Below are positions 1 to 13,639 of a stretch of DNA of 64,000 nt, piece after piece. A program made the translations under genes and the position numbers. The notes beneath the pieces are model-generated. The model was not told where the DNA came from and did not search any database. It was given only the letters and a program-made list of their open reading frames with translations. The number at the start of each line of letters is the position of its first letter. The first letter of the stretch is position 1. This DNA is from Eutrigla gurnardus (lineage: Eukaryota; Chordata; Actinopteri; Perciformes; Triglidae): positions 15,652,272 to 15,716,271 of the forward strand of contig OY741271.1 in assembly GCA_963514095.1 (NCBI GenBank), written 5' to 3'.

Positions 1-789
1 ATACCAACATTTAAAACACAATTATCACGGCATTCCATTTTTTTTTTTACACAAAGTGTTAATGCAGCTATGGGTGTTTGATAATGTGGCTTTAATACTG
101 TTAGTGTCATGTAATTGGAACAAATTAAAGAGATGTATTTCTCTGAACTATAATAAGGAGACGCTCGTTTGAACATGAAAGTAGAATATGTCGTTGTTGC
201 CGCCTCCAGTCCCCTATTCTGGTCAAGATGAATCAAATACATTTCCTCTTGATCCCAGTCTGCTGAAAAGAAGCAATTGCCTTTATCTACAACTGAACAC
301 AATACAAAAATCCTTTCACTGAATCTACCAGCTTCGTGCAAGAGGATTGTTCTACCAAATGATTCTTGAACCGACGGTGGAGATGGACAAAGGTAAAGTC
401 CTGGATGAACTCATTCCACCTTAACAAGAGTTAGTCAACGTTAACACCCACAGACGCGGCTGGCGGAAGAACAAATGTAAATTACAATTAAATCCTTCAT
501 TAACCGCGCCTCGCTGACTCCAACAGAGGAACAGACGGAAAGCGGTCGGCTGCGTTGAATTGCACTTGCTGCAAAAAGTCGTTTTCAAGAGAAATACCGG
601 TCAATCTCTGCTCGACGGCAAAACAACATGTGTCCAACAGCTTTCCATTTAGAAACTAATGGAGCTGTTGCGTTGGAGATGTTGACACGGGTAAACCTGA
701 ACGATGCCAAAACAGCTGGCGAGGGGTGATGATGATTAACTTCTGCACCGTGGGGTTATAGAAGAGAGGAACGACGCGACGAGAATGCA

Positions 790-793
<4 letters not shown>

Positions 794-823
<30 letters not shown>
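794..823. repeat. (CA)n microsatellite
   Basis: About 15 uninterrupted CA units. The Cys-Val-rich open frame that crosses it on the minus strand is an artefact of the repeat. Confidence 0.95.
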
Positions 824-824
<1 letters not shown>

Positions 825-3800
825 CCAACTCACCACACCAACCTCTGAAAGGGAGCGCCTGCACAACATTGTTTTTTTTATCACTCGCCGTTTGATCCTA
901 CTTCTCCTTCTCTGTGTGTCTACCCTCAAGCCCGGACAATTCAAGTGGCCAGGTGCAGCCTCTTCAGAGGAGCTAACACAACAGCCCTCTGATCACTGTG
1001 TTCGCCTCAACACCAAAATCATATGCCACTGCTTTTATTTCACACTCGGGGGAATAAACACATCAAATCAGCTGTGCAATTTCACTTTTTTGAAATGTTG
1101 TGACTTGTGGCCACACTCCTCTAACTTCTCTCTGAGATATTTCAACAGGGTCACTGCTTATTACAACACGGTGGTTGTAAGCTATATTTTTCTAATAATG
1201 TGTTTATTTGCGGGAAAGCACTCGTATTGGTGAACCTCCAGCTCCCCTCGGCTTTAGAGCTTTACAGAGTTTAAGCCATTGCATGGTTAAGTTTTAGGTG
1301 GTCAGAGGATTTGCAGCTGTTCAGAAAAAAATATTGTTCGCTATGATGTTGTTGAGTCAAACCACTGACCCACGACGATGCCTCGAGGCCATCCATCCCC
1401 AAGTCTGGGTTAGCTAACAGCTAATGGGACTGAATGGGGTCGAAAAGTGAGGTTATTGGGATAAACACCGAATTCAAAGCTAGAGTCTTTTTTTTTCTTT
1501 CTGAGCTGCAGCTAAACAGGAGACAGAAAAGGATGCATTCCCACATCCCCACGGCTAGGAAAGGGCCTCACAACAACCGGCAGTCCACAGCATCACCGCG
1601 CTCTCTCGCCAGTGCGCTATACAATCACAAACAACATCTGTTTAATGACATACCATTAAATCATTATCCGATGTTCATATAATGAGGTCATCAGTAGGGA
1701 TGTTAGCACATAATTCACACCTTCTCTCAGCACTCACTAACACCACGGCCAGCGCTGGTTGGCTCGGTGTACCGACCGTTCTAATCAAGCCCCGCCTCCT
1801 CCTCCTCCTCCACCACCACCTCTCTTAGACATTCTTCTGCTCCATTGAGTGCGAAGCCACTCGCGCCCCTCTTGTTGTCTACTCGAGCAGAATCATTGAC
1901 AGTGACAAACATCATTATAATGTTCCTCAATGAGCGCTCCACCTTTAACTGCATGTTGTAGCCTGCGGGGGGTTTCTTCTCCTGAGAGGGATCTCTGTGC
2001 TGACCCGTGTTTGCATGCTCGCAAGTTTGAGCATCCACTCCAGTGAATCACGTTCGCTCCCCCGTCCTCTCTGCTTTCGGAATATTTGGCTGGGAGAATG
2101 TTTGGGGAAGAAGACTTACATCATGTAACATTTAGTCTTGTTATGAGTCAAGTTCTGATGACTCCTACGTGACTGATTGCTGGGAATACAACCATTTGTG
2201 TGTGTGTGTGTGTGCAAAAACAAACTTCAATAATAATGCACTAAAAATAAAAACATGACTACATGATGACTACCCCACCACCAAGAATTCTACCGAAACA
2301 TTCCCAAACTAGATTCAGGGGGGCCCGCCCTGCATCCTGGCAGCCGAGCGCTGCACTCGGGCTCTGCCAGGAAACTCCAGAACGTGTCAGCATGGTCGAT
2401 CCGGCAGGGCTATTTTCAGTCAACATGTTTCTGATGTGTATCCCGTTTTGAACATCCTTTGCCCGGTGTAGTGAATTCTGGGAAGTAATTTACATCGAAT
2501 GAGTTGTAGGTTGGCATTTTTAGACATAAATGGTTCCAGAAGTCGGTATCAGGTGTGTTGGATAGGTCTGATTCCAATTTTATTGATGGTATTGATCTTT
2601 TCTTTTTTTTTTGAGAGAGATTTTGAATTTATTCTATATATTTTGGTCAGTAGTGTTTTTGAGGAAGGGATGTTATCTTATTCTGAGGTTGAGGGAGGAA
2701 GCTCTTGGTGGCCGTGGTGTTTAATTTTGATTTGAATTGTTGTGAATTGATAGTTTAGTTCAGGAAGTATTGTCATTTGAACAGTGGATATTCTATCCAT
2801 AAGTGATAGTGGTAGATTCATCCAACTCTGACAAGCCTGGGGGGAATATTATTACCTAAATATGTGATGTGACCTGTGCATAAAGGGATATATCCGGAGG
2901 TGTCACATCCCAGCTGGAAAATAATAAAGCACCAGATCAATTTTTCCCCTTTTACATTTCTGAAAAAGCACTGCACCGTGATTTAAACAATAAAAAAGAA
3001 AAGTTCACCAAGTGAGAAATAGTTCACATTAAACCATTGACGATGAATGGAGGAAGATAAATGGTGGGGATTCAATGAAAACACATATTTGTGAATTACA
3101 CACATTTGTCAATACATGATGATCACTGGCGTGTGATGCTTTATGCCAGCAGAAAGGGGGATTTAGTGAGTAGGTGATGCATTGTGTGGAATCAAAGCTG
3201 TGATGATTTACAAAATCCTGTGGAGCGGCTGCAAATTCATGTTGCAGCCAATCTGGAATATGCATTGTGATACGATAAACTAGTGGATGAACAACTGTCT
3301 GCCCATTATTCAAATAAAAATGTTACATATTCTATTTTCTTCTAATGCAGAGGCAACATCTACTGTATTTAGATACTGTGCAATATGGTTACTTTGAATC
3401 AGAATATATTTTCTCATTTAGTGGTGTTCTGCTAAATGTAAATCACAGTAACTTTATAATTTAAGGGCTCTAATACGCATGAAATATTAATCCGTGGTCT
3501 ATTAACGACTCACTGTCACAGAGTCTGCTGGGGGCTTAAGTGTTCATAATGACAGAGCTGTGCTCGGAGTTAGTCTCCTGCAGTCTGTCTCAAGTATTAA
3601 CGCTTTGGGTCCTTTGTGAATTCGACATAATACCGAGCTCTCAAGAAAAATCAGACATGTCCATGGGCAGGGATCTCTCCATATCCTAAAACTATAATTT
3701 CCTTGATGATTTGTAACACATACGTGCAATTAAAGCACCGTTAATGTTAGAATCCCGGACATAAAATACACATCGGGTCGCAACAACGGGCTTCTGTTTT

Positions 3801-4688
3801 TGTGTGTGCATCTAACGGAGGCGGTGCATCAGTGATATGGCTCTGGTTAGGAAGCATGTGGTTACTTTGACCTTTCCTAACCTTGGCGAGATGATGCTGT
3901 GACCAACTGTGCGGCCGGCTGTCCGTCTCTCACTGGGCCCTTTTCTTTAAGAGACAGCCATGCAAACGTAGCCAACAGATTCCTTTTCTGTTTCTGATAA
4001 ACTGTATTTAAAAAAAAATGGGCAATGCCGTCATGAGGTTATTATTGCAACACCTCTGTTGCCAAATTAAACCAAATGTTTTAATGACCGCTAAGGAAAT
4101 TAAGCCCACTCTGTGGAAAACATAATCTTGTTTATGCTGGCGTCGTAACTACCTTGTTAGTGCCATTGGATGTTGTGGTTGTGTTGCTTCTTTCAGGGAC
4201 AAATCGTGAGGACCAGATGTAGTTGTTGTCGGAGATGGAAGCCCCCTGCAGGCCGGTGCTAACACTGCGCTCTGGGATCATGTGTCCACTCTGTTACCGA
4301 GTCCAAGAGGTGTGACACGTGTGGCAGGTGGATTGCCAGGTGTCCCAGCTGGTGGCGCGGCTTTCATGTGCTCGAGGTGTCACATAGAGTATTCCAATGC
4401 TCAAGCAGCCATTAAAGTAGAATTTGCATTAGTATCATTGCTATATTGTATTCTCCTTTATTTCACTTGTATTAGTTGAACTTTGGTTCATATCTGGTGT
4501 GATGTTTCTGAAGTCTGCTGAAGTGTTGACATGTTAAAGTTTGGCCAGGTCATCATGTGCTCAATTTCCAGGAGATTGTATCACAGTTTGGAAAAAATGT
4601 GACTAAGAGGAGAATTGCACAATGATGGTGATGGGAAGACCCCCAACAAGCTAATGGGGCACATTTGAGAAGTGGTATCCACTGCCAT

Positions 4689-5158
4689 TAGGGGTGTGAA
4701 TCATTGGCTTCACAGCGATTCGATTCGATTCGATTCTGTAAACCACGATTCGATTCAGTAACTTGTAACCAAAATATATCCATTAAAAAACATGCAATAA
4801 TGCGAGTGAGACTCTTTGTATTCTTCTCTGAAAGGTGAAAAAATAACATATTTATTCTATAAAAAAGTAAACCTGCATAATATTTTATGCTGAATACAAA
4901 AATGTAATTAAAATATGCTCGGTTATTTTTTAACATTTTCAGTAGACTACATGCTGGCAGGGGAGAGAGTGTCTTAAACGTATTAAAATATTAATCATAA
5001 GTAAGAATCACGATTAATCTGATTAAATGCATTTATATCGATTATTGGTGAAGCCAAAACGATTCATTCTATTTATTTATTTTAGCAGATCGATTTAGTA
5101 GAATCTATAGGACTGACAATCGATTCATCGATTAATCGAATGAATCGTTACACCTCTA
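4689..5158. mobile_element. Non-autonomous hAT element (MITE), 470 bp, with intact 8-bp target duplication
   Basis: The element begins TAGGGGTGTGAATC and ends with the near-inverse GATTCATTCGATTAATCG-type sequence closing in CACCTCTA. It is flanked by a perfect 8-bp direct repeat ACTGCCAT at 4681-4688 and 5159-5166. An 8-bp duplication with TAGGG...CCCTA-like ends is the hallmark of hAT transposons. The interior is AT-rich with GATTCGATTCG-like subterminal repeats and no open frame of note, so it must have been moved by a transposase made elsewhere. The termini resemble those of the copies at 15601 and 57836. Confidence 0.88.
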
Positions 5159-5444
5159 ACTGCCATGGTCTGTTTTTTTAGATTTCAGAACCCTCAGCAC
5201 AGCACATGTGCTCATTTTTGCATTTATGAAATTGTGCTCATTGCTATTCCTCCAAAACACGAACTTATATGAAATGAGTGGCTTCTCTCCAGTCGAATCA
5301 AACAATGTGGCACACGTTCCTGAAAAGAATAGCTGCATTTTAACATACAGCATACGCTTATTTGGAAAACAGCAGGCAGGGACGAACTTATTGGCATACA
5401 AAGTAGTAATGTGAGATGACACCGGAAATCTAATGTTACCCTGA

Positions 5445-5470
5445 GTGTGTGTGTGTGTGTGTGTGTGTGT
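5445..5470. repeat. (GT)n microsatellite
   Basis: About 13 GT units followed by a short G run. It lies about 85 bases before a CA tract of opposite orientation, so the two are complementary in a single strand. Confidence 0.93.
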
Positions 5471-5554
5471 GGGGGAGGCAGTACACCTGTAATCCCTGCA
5501 CTCACTGGTGCAAAGCCTATTAGAACAAGCATAAGACATATCCCTCAGACTGTG

Positions 5555-5555
<1 letters not shown>

Positions 5556-5608
<53 letters not shown>
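5556..5608. repeat. (CA)n microsatellite
   Basis: About 26 uninterrupted CA units. Open frames reading Cys-Val or Thr-His runs on either strand here are repeat artefacts. Confidence 0.95.
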
Positions 5609-5610
<2 letters not shown>

Positions 5611-8420
5611 CAGACAAGCCATTGTACAACGCAGGCATGAATTACCATCTTGATCATACCGCCGGCAGCCACAATGTCATACAAACTTATTGTTCTGTCT
5701 AATGCAAAGGTCACCTTCAACTAACAAGTGGAGACGTCTGCAACGGTGATGCTTTGTTCTATCCGCAAAACATATTTCTTAATGCTAATTCATCAATTGA
5801 CAGCTGCAAATCCGTTCGACTGTGAAGGGTAAAGTTATTGCCCTCCTGCAGAGGTTGCTGGGTTCGACTGTAAACACGAGGGTGACATTCTAAAGTCCGC
5901 TCAATGCAACAGCTAGTCTCTCCCAAGCACAGAGTTTATTTCTAATCAATTCAAAAAGATTAGTCATTCCATTGACAGTCCAGCTTTTAGTATCCAGGGC
6001 TCTTTTGTGTGTTGTCCAATATTTGGTTTAGATTAAATATTGATTTCTATACATTTTTGGAGCACGGTGAAAAATGTTCCCTTGAGTTGGATTACATGGG
6101 GCGTTCATTTCTCTGATTCCTACAATTTGACTCAAGAGGTGCGATTAAACAATACACGCTGCACCAATGGCCATCCGGTAGTTGAGTTATTTGAGTATTC
6201 CCCAAGCCTTTGTCAAATCACTTGTCCCTCGCAGCGCTGAAACTCCACTAAACTTACTTTTCACTGCGTTAAGTCCTTTAAGCAATCAAGGCTGAGGAGA
6301 AAATAGACAATCTCCAAGAGAGTATCTCACGCTGATTTGCCCTGCCATGCTTATCCAAATAGTCTGGCTCCTTATCAAATTGGATTGGTTTATTTGAATG
6401 GGACTGAAGTCCCTTTTGGTCAGCCGAAGATTAATATTGATTTAATCTGAAATTGTTAAATATGGGACAGATGGCGACGGTAGAAAGTCCTTGAATTCTG
6501 AAGCCGTTCTCTATAATACAGTGTTGTCTTTGTGTCGGGCTTCTTGTCCATATAGAGACGAGGCGTCCGGAGACTAACGCGTGTTCTAAGCAGCGTTGTA
6601 GTGAGAATTAGACTTATACGCCTCTCCTGCCTCTTTACACTTTGAGAGCGATCATTTCTCCAATGAAATGTATATCTAATCTATAATAAGCTAAAATGCT
6701 AACACCCAGAGGACTACAGTAACAAGGTAAACTGGATGATCTAAATGAATGTCTCTGCGAATACATGTTGTTTTCCTCGCGCTAATATCTCGCAAATTAA
6801 TAAACCATTGCTGCTCTCATCCTCGCTAATACGCTGTCATGATTCCATATAATCATTCCTCTTGGGTAAATGATGCGGCTGATTGTGAAAAAAGGGAATT
6901 GCTCAGCTTCTACTGTAGAACAGAGGCTGTTTGAGCGTCCTCGTCCGCAGCTCATTAAAAGCTCCCTCCTCGTGCCAGGAGATAATTACAAAGGATTTAC
7001 GGCGAGCCCTCGCCTTGAAACGGGCTAAGCCGAGTGTCAGCTACCTGTTTTGTAGGTGATCACAGCGAAGTTGACACGGTCTCTGCGGATCCGGTTCAAC
7101 TGAATTTCTAATTGCGGATATCGCGGGCGCTGTGATGACGCGGCCCCTGCTTTCATGGGTGAACTCCAGAGTATCCAGGAGTGCACTAAAGCTCGACGCT
7201 CGCCTTGTTGTTGTTCTTTTATCCCCCCACAACCCATACACAGGAGCCGCCTTTGAGCCTCTGCTATGCTGGCGAGAGCTAGGAAATCAATGCACTCAAA
7301 CAGGGATGAGAGGGACTTGGTTTTGGATAACTCAGGATGTCTTAGTGTGCATTATTCATTAGACAGCAGATACACAATTGCTGCTACTGCAGAGGTGCTC
7401 TGGAGACGAGGAATATGAAAGCTCAACCGTATCACGCCCCAAATCTCAGAGCACAAGTGTTGCGCTTCCCGGTGTTTAGCTTCCTCCCGCCTCCAGTTAG
7501 TCGGAGCACGGTGTAGCTTCTGGTGGCACTGTGAAGCTGTTTGATATGGAAACAAGGGCAAAGGGCTGTTTTCTGGTTTGATGTGTTGGACAGAGCTAAT
7601 GTGTCATGTTAATCACTTGGTTACTAAGGTGTTACCTAGACATGAGAAGGACTTTGATTATTATTCATCCACGCTCACCAGGTTGTCTACATGTGGGAGG
7701 CTGACTGTCACTGCTGCTACACTGTCTTCTAAGTAAACTGGAAAAGCTCAATTCAACGGTGGATTTAAGCGTGGATTACGTCCCCAAATTCACCTGGAAG
7801 AATTGACAACAAAGTGTAAAAAGCATCTTTATGTGAGGATCCATCCGCAATAAACACTCTAGTTATACATCGTCCTTATATGATGAAAGGTTATGTTAGA
7901 TCCCTATGCAGTTAGCCAGACTGGGGGAGAACGGTTTGAAAGGATTCAGGTAAAAATCTGGTTTGTGTGGAAACTGTTGGAGGCTCTCTCCTCCAGATAT
8001 GTTGTTTCCTTGACTCCTCGTTTCCCTGAATCGCTGCCATGGAAGTGGCGGGTCAGCATGACCCAAAGTCTTCTAGTCTCCATGTTAGTGTTAATTTGTT
8101 ACAAAGGTGTCATCACAGCGATTTTTAATGTGCATTTCACTCAGGGAATAACTTATTTTGATAGTCTGAGATGAGTGGGAGGAATCTAATGTAAAACAGC
8201 ATAAAATAGTGCGTTGATTTTTAAATTGTCCAAGCTCATCAAGTTCAGGCTAAATATATGAATATATTAATCATGTCGCTCCTACACAAAATGTACCCGC
8301 GAGGGGTTGGCCTTCGTATGCTTCACAAAGATAGAGGAGAGAAAAAAACAACAAATAGAATAACAAGCTCATAAATCTTCCATACACCTCTCATATACAA
8401 AAAAACACCTCAAGAGCATG

Positions 8421-8444
8421 CACACACACACACACACACACACA
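8421..8444. repeat. (CA)n microsatellite
   Basis: About 12 CA units in AT-rich DNA. Confidence 0.92.
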
Positions 8445-10227
8445 AATTCACAACTTTTTCAGATTTTTATTGCACAACAAAGGTTGTCATTTTGTCAATG
8501 TCAGTTTGTTCTTTAAAGAGGAAGCTGTCACTTCAAATCTGGAATATTCCTTAAATACCATATTGCCTAAAGACTCCAGGGGATATGTATCAGATAAATG
8601 TTTTTTGGTGCATTTCAAATATTCTTTCAGAAGTGTGATGTGTTTCAGAAAATATTTAATATGCAAAGGTACACACATGCACACGCACATCAACATTCTG
8701 AGGGAATTTCTTCATGCAGGTTCTGCTTTGATTGTGTCACCTTCAGTGGGTGATTTGCCAAGTTCCTTTAACATCGCTCTCTGGTTGCATTGACACAGCC
8801 GGCCACATAGGCGCTGGATCATAACCACGTTTTTTCTGAAATACATTTACCATGTTTAGCAGCAGAAGTGCTTGGGATCAGGATTAGCTCGACAAATTAA
8901 TTCTGCTTATGTGTCATTACGTCTGCTGTGTTTAATAATGGCCATGTTTTGTGTGTCCAGCGTTTTGAAATAATTCACTGGGAAATGATCGTGATGCCAT
9001 ACATATAAAGCAGATTGAAATAACAAAGTTCTGATAATGCTTCATCCTTAACGACTTAATGAAATGGCAATAATTGATTAATCTTGAAGTAGTCTGGGTT
9101 GTAACCTCCTTTCAGACGGACAAGTACCTCCATTTCATGGTTCAAGAACTCGGCTTTTCTTAGTGAGAAGACAGATTGGCTCAAGGTTAAATGCTTTGGC
9201 TAGACAGTCATTAGTGTGCAGCGAGTGAAGGCTGGCGAGAGAAAACCTCTTGATTTTTCTGTGAGATATCTCCATCAAGACAATTTCGCCCACGGACTCA
9301 CAAGTCGATATCAAAGCTTGTGTTGTGAGAATTTCAAACTGACTTGAGCAATTAGAAAAGAAAAATAATCTTGTCTCTTAGAAAATATTTGGCTATCTTT
9401 GAGAATCAATTATAGTTTAAAAAGTTACAAAAGGTTGAATCATATCCAAATATTATAGGCCAAGGACAAAACTGACACAAAACTGTGCAAGGGTGATCTG
9501 CTAAATAAAGGAAAATTCCCTGCCGATACAAAACAAAGATGTTATTCTATGACAAAAAAGACTCAAATCCAATCCTTCACTTTCACCTTTTAGCTCTACA
9601 GTATCAAAGTTTTGTATATCCATTCTAAGCCTCTCTTTTCATTAGTTGTTTAATGACGTTGCCTCCTCTAGGGGAAGGTAAGACACTTTAAAACCAAAAA
9701 GAAAATGTGCTTCATAGGAAAAGTACTGACACCCAGATTACCTTTATTACCACCATAATGAGGAACATTTGTAGTAGAACGTAGATTGTTCACTGCAAGA
9801 TGTTCATACTGAATATTCCTGCAAAAATGTTTTCCCTACACATCCACCTTAAGTATCAAAATCAATGCAGCAGAACTAGAGATGTCATCCTTTAAATTCA
9901 ATGTATTCTTCAGCCTTGTTAACCTGGCGTCTATTGTCCAGTATGAGCTTGACAGCTGACAGTTTGGTTGGAGATTCAAGAGTGTAAAGCTGCACCCAAG
10001 TTAGACAACACTTATATATTTGGTGACAGCATAATCTACATTTCCATTTCTAAAATCTGCTTTTTGTTCTTGGATCATGCATTCAAAATGGTGTTATATT
10101 AAGTCTCTCAACAGAAAGTCATTGTTAATTTGTCAGAAGCATACATACCAGCTGTCCAGGTCTGACCACTGACTAGTGGTGTATACACCAGTAATAGTAT
10201 TATTTTCTCCTTGTTATTATATCATCT

Positions 10228-10440
10228 GTGGACCTCTCCTTGGCATTCGACACCATTGTCCTGCTACACAGCGACGTGTCGCAGCTTGACATGAGTGGGT
10301 GGATGTCGGATTTCCTGAGAGGCAGAAGGCAGCTACCTGTCAAACCCCAGGCTGCTAACACAGATCTACCACAGGGGATGTGTGCCTCCACCCCCCACTC
10401 TCCTACACACACCGAACAACTGCGATTTTATGTCCTAACT
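10228..10440 (+). pseudogene. LINE reverse-transcriptase relic
   Basis: The + frame from 10228 reads VDLSLAFDTI, which fits reverse-transcriptase motif A of non-LTR retrotransposons (usually DLSxAFDT). About 35 residues later comes SDFLRGRRQLPVK, and then DLPQGM, matching the PQG of motif B at 10369-10377. The order and spacing suit an L2/Rex/CR1-type polymerase. The frame loses similarity after motif B and no YxDD motif follows, so this is a short decayed fragment. The family is inferred from motifs only. Confidence 0.6.
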
Positions 10441-10566
10441 TGTCCATCAAGCCTCATCGGTTTACGTCTCATGAGCATCGGCTACTAAAATCCATCACTC
10501 AACAATCTCGAGATGAACACGCCTGCGTGTTAACTGTGGAGAGGAGAATTCACCGTGACAGAGACT

Positions 10567-10850
10567 ACAGAGCTGCAACTAATAATAACTGATTTGTTAT
10601 AGTTTGATTAATTTCGTAATCAGTAGGTCTATAAAATATCAATAAACGGTAAAAAAATTATCCATCACAATCTCCCAGGGTCCCAGACGAGGTCTTTATA
10701 TCGCTTATGCGGTCCAAGCAGCAGTCCGAATCCCTAAGGCATGCTATAAAACTGCCATAAAGCTGCAAATAAACACATTTGAGAAGATGGAATGAGCAAC
10801 TAATCAATTAATTGACAAATCAGTTTGGCGAGCCAATCCTTGGCAACGTG
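10567..10850 (+). repeat. Degenerate fish MITE, copy A
   Basis: It starts AGCTGCAACTAATAATAA and ends near AATTAATTGACAAAT. The interior blocks TCTATAAAATATC, CCATCACAATCTCCCAG and ACATTTGAGAAGATGGAA match a very common teleost MITE family whose ends read GCTGCAACTAACGATTA. Related copies lie at 28085-28385 (reverse orientation), 18892-18985 and 53502-53702. The family assignment is from memory; the similarity between copies in this window is visible directly. Confidence 0.6.
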
Positions 10851-11865
10851 CCTCACTTTGATATCAAATGGGTGCTGCGGATGTTAAACATACTTCTCCT
10901 CCTTTACTCCATTATGTGGATGCGTTTTAATGTCAGCCAGAAAACACTGCAGGGCACCACACTTTAAATATGGTAGTGGCGTTTCTTTTTCTTGTGTTCA
11001 CCTCTCATTGAAAAGGATGACTGTACCCTTCCATAGGCTTTTGATGCATTAGGAATGCATAATTAGTTTATTAATTTGGTTTACTGGTTTGTGGCGGCAG
11101 GGAATCTGAATAGTATATTTATAGAAAACAGCATAAACCAAGCAGCCTTATTACTCCATGTGACATGGTCCTTATGGGGCTCCAAGGCTCGGCGGTCATT
11201 ACATCACATCCAATCAACAGTTCAAATAAAAGATCAAGCAGTGGATGTCTTGCCCAGTGCTGCTGAAAAAGCTGAACATCACATCCATTCCTGGTCCAGT
11301 TTTAAGGTTTAAGCAGGTCAGGAAAGCGTCAGCCGCTGGTTTCTCTCCACATCCTCCTGTCCTAAGGATAAGCTCCAGTGTGCCGTCTGCATTGCTGAGC
11401 AGGCTACCTAGCTGTTGACTGTCCTTCATTTGATTAAAACTGAATGACATCATGCAGAGACAAGGGCAGGGAGGATGGCCCGTACTCAGTCGAGCACATC
11501 CGAGCGACCATCTGTGCCAAAAAACGGCTCAAAGAGAATGTACAGGTCTAGTTTATTACCCCCCTTCACCTCAGTCACTTCTCGCAAGCACCAATTAAAC
11601 CGGTTCCACCTCAAATTCAGAAAGGGAAAATGGAATATTTGTGTTTTGATGTATTGTACAGACAAGATTATTTTGCTGCTACCGTTGAGAGTGAGTCAAG
11701 AATCTCATATTTGCAGACTTTTTGGCTAATGACACATTCCCGCCTCCAAATAAGTCTCCACAAAGACGCTGTCTATTAATGGTAACAAGGATACTAGTCA
11801 TTTGCCAGCAGTCAGTTCATATTTGAGTTGAACTAGGGAGAAAAAGATAGGGTTAGGATTCGGGA

Positions 11866-11885
11866 TATATATATATATATATATA
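11866..11885. repeat. (TA)n tract
   Basis: A short alternating TA run in AT-rich DNA, followed by imperfect TATA-rich sequence. Confidence 0.85.
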
Positions 11886-13394
11886 AGTATATATATGAGT
11901 ATTAGTATAGGTATATTAGGATTCATAAATCTTTTGCTAAAGTAAACTAGTGAATAAAGAGAATGCAAGGAACTTGACATAGAAAAGTATGACAAGAACA
12001 AGTACGGGAAAGTGTTTGTGATTAAAATGAGAATATTTTATCTCATGGGCTTGCATGTGTCTGAAGGAGTGTGTGGCAGTGTGACACCTCTGCAGAGAAC
12101 GATCTGCCCTCTCTCGCTCTCAGAGAGAAATTCTTGTTTTTCTGACTCCTGGTGGCGTCGACAAGTTGTTCATTTCAGCATCTCATTTACTGCCTCGGGA
12201 CAAACGTAATTCATGTATTTAAATGGCATCTTCCAAACAACAATGAAAAGCTCATTGTCACATGGTTGCATGCAGTATCTGCCTCCTTGCAGAGTAGCAG
12301 GTTAAACTGAGGTAAAATCCAGTTAGTTTTTCTTTTTGGGAAAGAAAGCATCACAGTAAAGTGATGAGGACATTTCCCTCCAGTCTTGAGTATTAAAAAG
12401 AATCATGAAATATTCAAGTTCAGTGGCAAGTATTTGTGTTTAAGGTGGCTATACGTGTTCCTCAGAGATTCAGCCATTATTAGCTGTGTGAATGGGTGCT
12501 ACTAAATGTTCATTCAGAAGGTTAATCCAAATACCCCCCCCCCCCTTTCCAAGGCTCAGCGGGGCATTCAGTCATTTCTGCTGTAATTATCACTCTCCCA
12601 TTGGCTCATAGAGAAGAAGATTCTCTTAAATCCGCACTCAACATTATGAGTGGCTTATGAGCCATAGGCATAGTGCATATAACACGTTCTGACTGTTTAA
12701 ACTTCATGAACTGGCGGTTTTCTTGAGTAGAAAATGAGAGAAACAAATGCATAATCATACGCCTATATCCACTAAAAAAAGGATCTGTTATTCTTACAGA
12801 TCTTTGTTTCTAATTTTGTGTGAGTATGCGATACAAAAAATGTTAACGCCTCAAAAAAAATTGCTGTAACTGCGAATCATTTTTTTTTTTGCCACAAAAA
12901 TAGGTTATTTAAGACGGAATGCATCGAACATCACTTTTTTTAGTGTTACTTTCAAAGCAGCAGGAGGCAACCGACCGAGAAACAAAGAAGATCCTGTAAC
13001 TAGGAAACTACAACATATAGGCTACCTGACAATATGATACTTGAGTCACTAGAACTTGCAGCAGTTGTAGCCTATATAATGCAGGGATCTCAAAAATGGT
13101 ACACAAGTAAACTTTCATAGTTTTATGGTTGACATAACTGTTTCGCGCAATGATACACAACATAGGAGGCAACCTTTACTTCGACTTCACCACATTTGCT
13201 AATCAGCTAACATATTAAAGGCGCTGGACATTTACAAAGGTGTTAGTCATTTTGTAGGTGTATGCTTGATTAATAATGTCACCAAACTCTATGTGCAAAT
13301 AAGAAGGGCGATGAAGATGTGGATCAAGTACAGTTTGTAGAGGATTATACAGTCCTGAGAAATAATCTCCCTTATTTGACAACAGAAGTGAAAA

Positions 13395-13398
<4 letters not shown>

Positions 13399-13439
<41 letters not shown>
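13399..13439. repeat. (TG)n microsatellite
   Basis: About 20 TG units, some 250 bases upstream of the CpG-rich promoter region. Confidence 0.95.
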
Positions 13440-13442
<3 letters not shown>

Positions 13443-13639
13443 GGGAGGGAGCGTGTCTTTGTTCCCTCACATTAATATTAACATATTTTTTCTCACATTG
13501 GTGTTGCTACTTTTGGCAAAAAAACATTTCTTCCACCATGAATGAAAATGAAACATGAATAATTCATGTTTTTAATTCCTTAGAAAAAAAAAAAAGAAAA
13601 AACACAAGCAACACACATGTGAGATGAGCAGGATCATGT

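Noticed and set aside
5156..5720. Open frames of up to 160 codons rich in Cys-Val or Thr-His
   Set aside because: They are readings through CA/GT microsatellites with no sequence outside the repeat that looks like protein.
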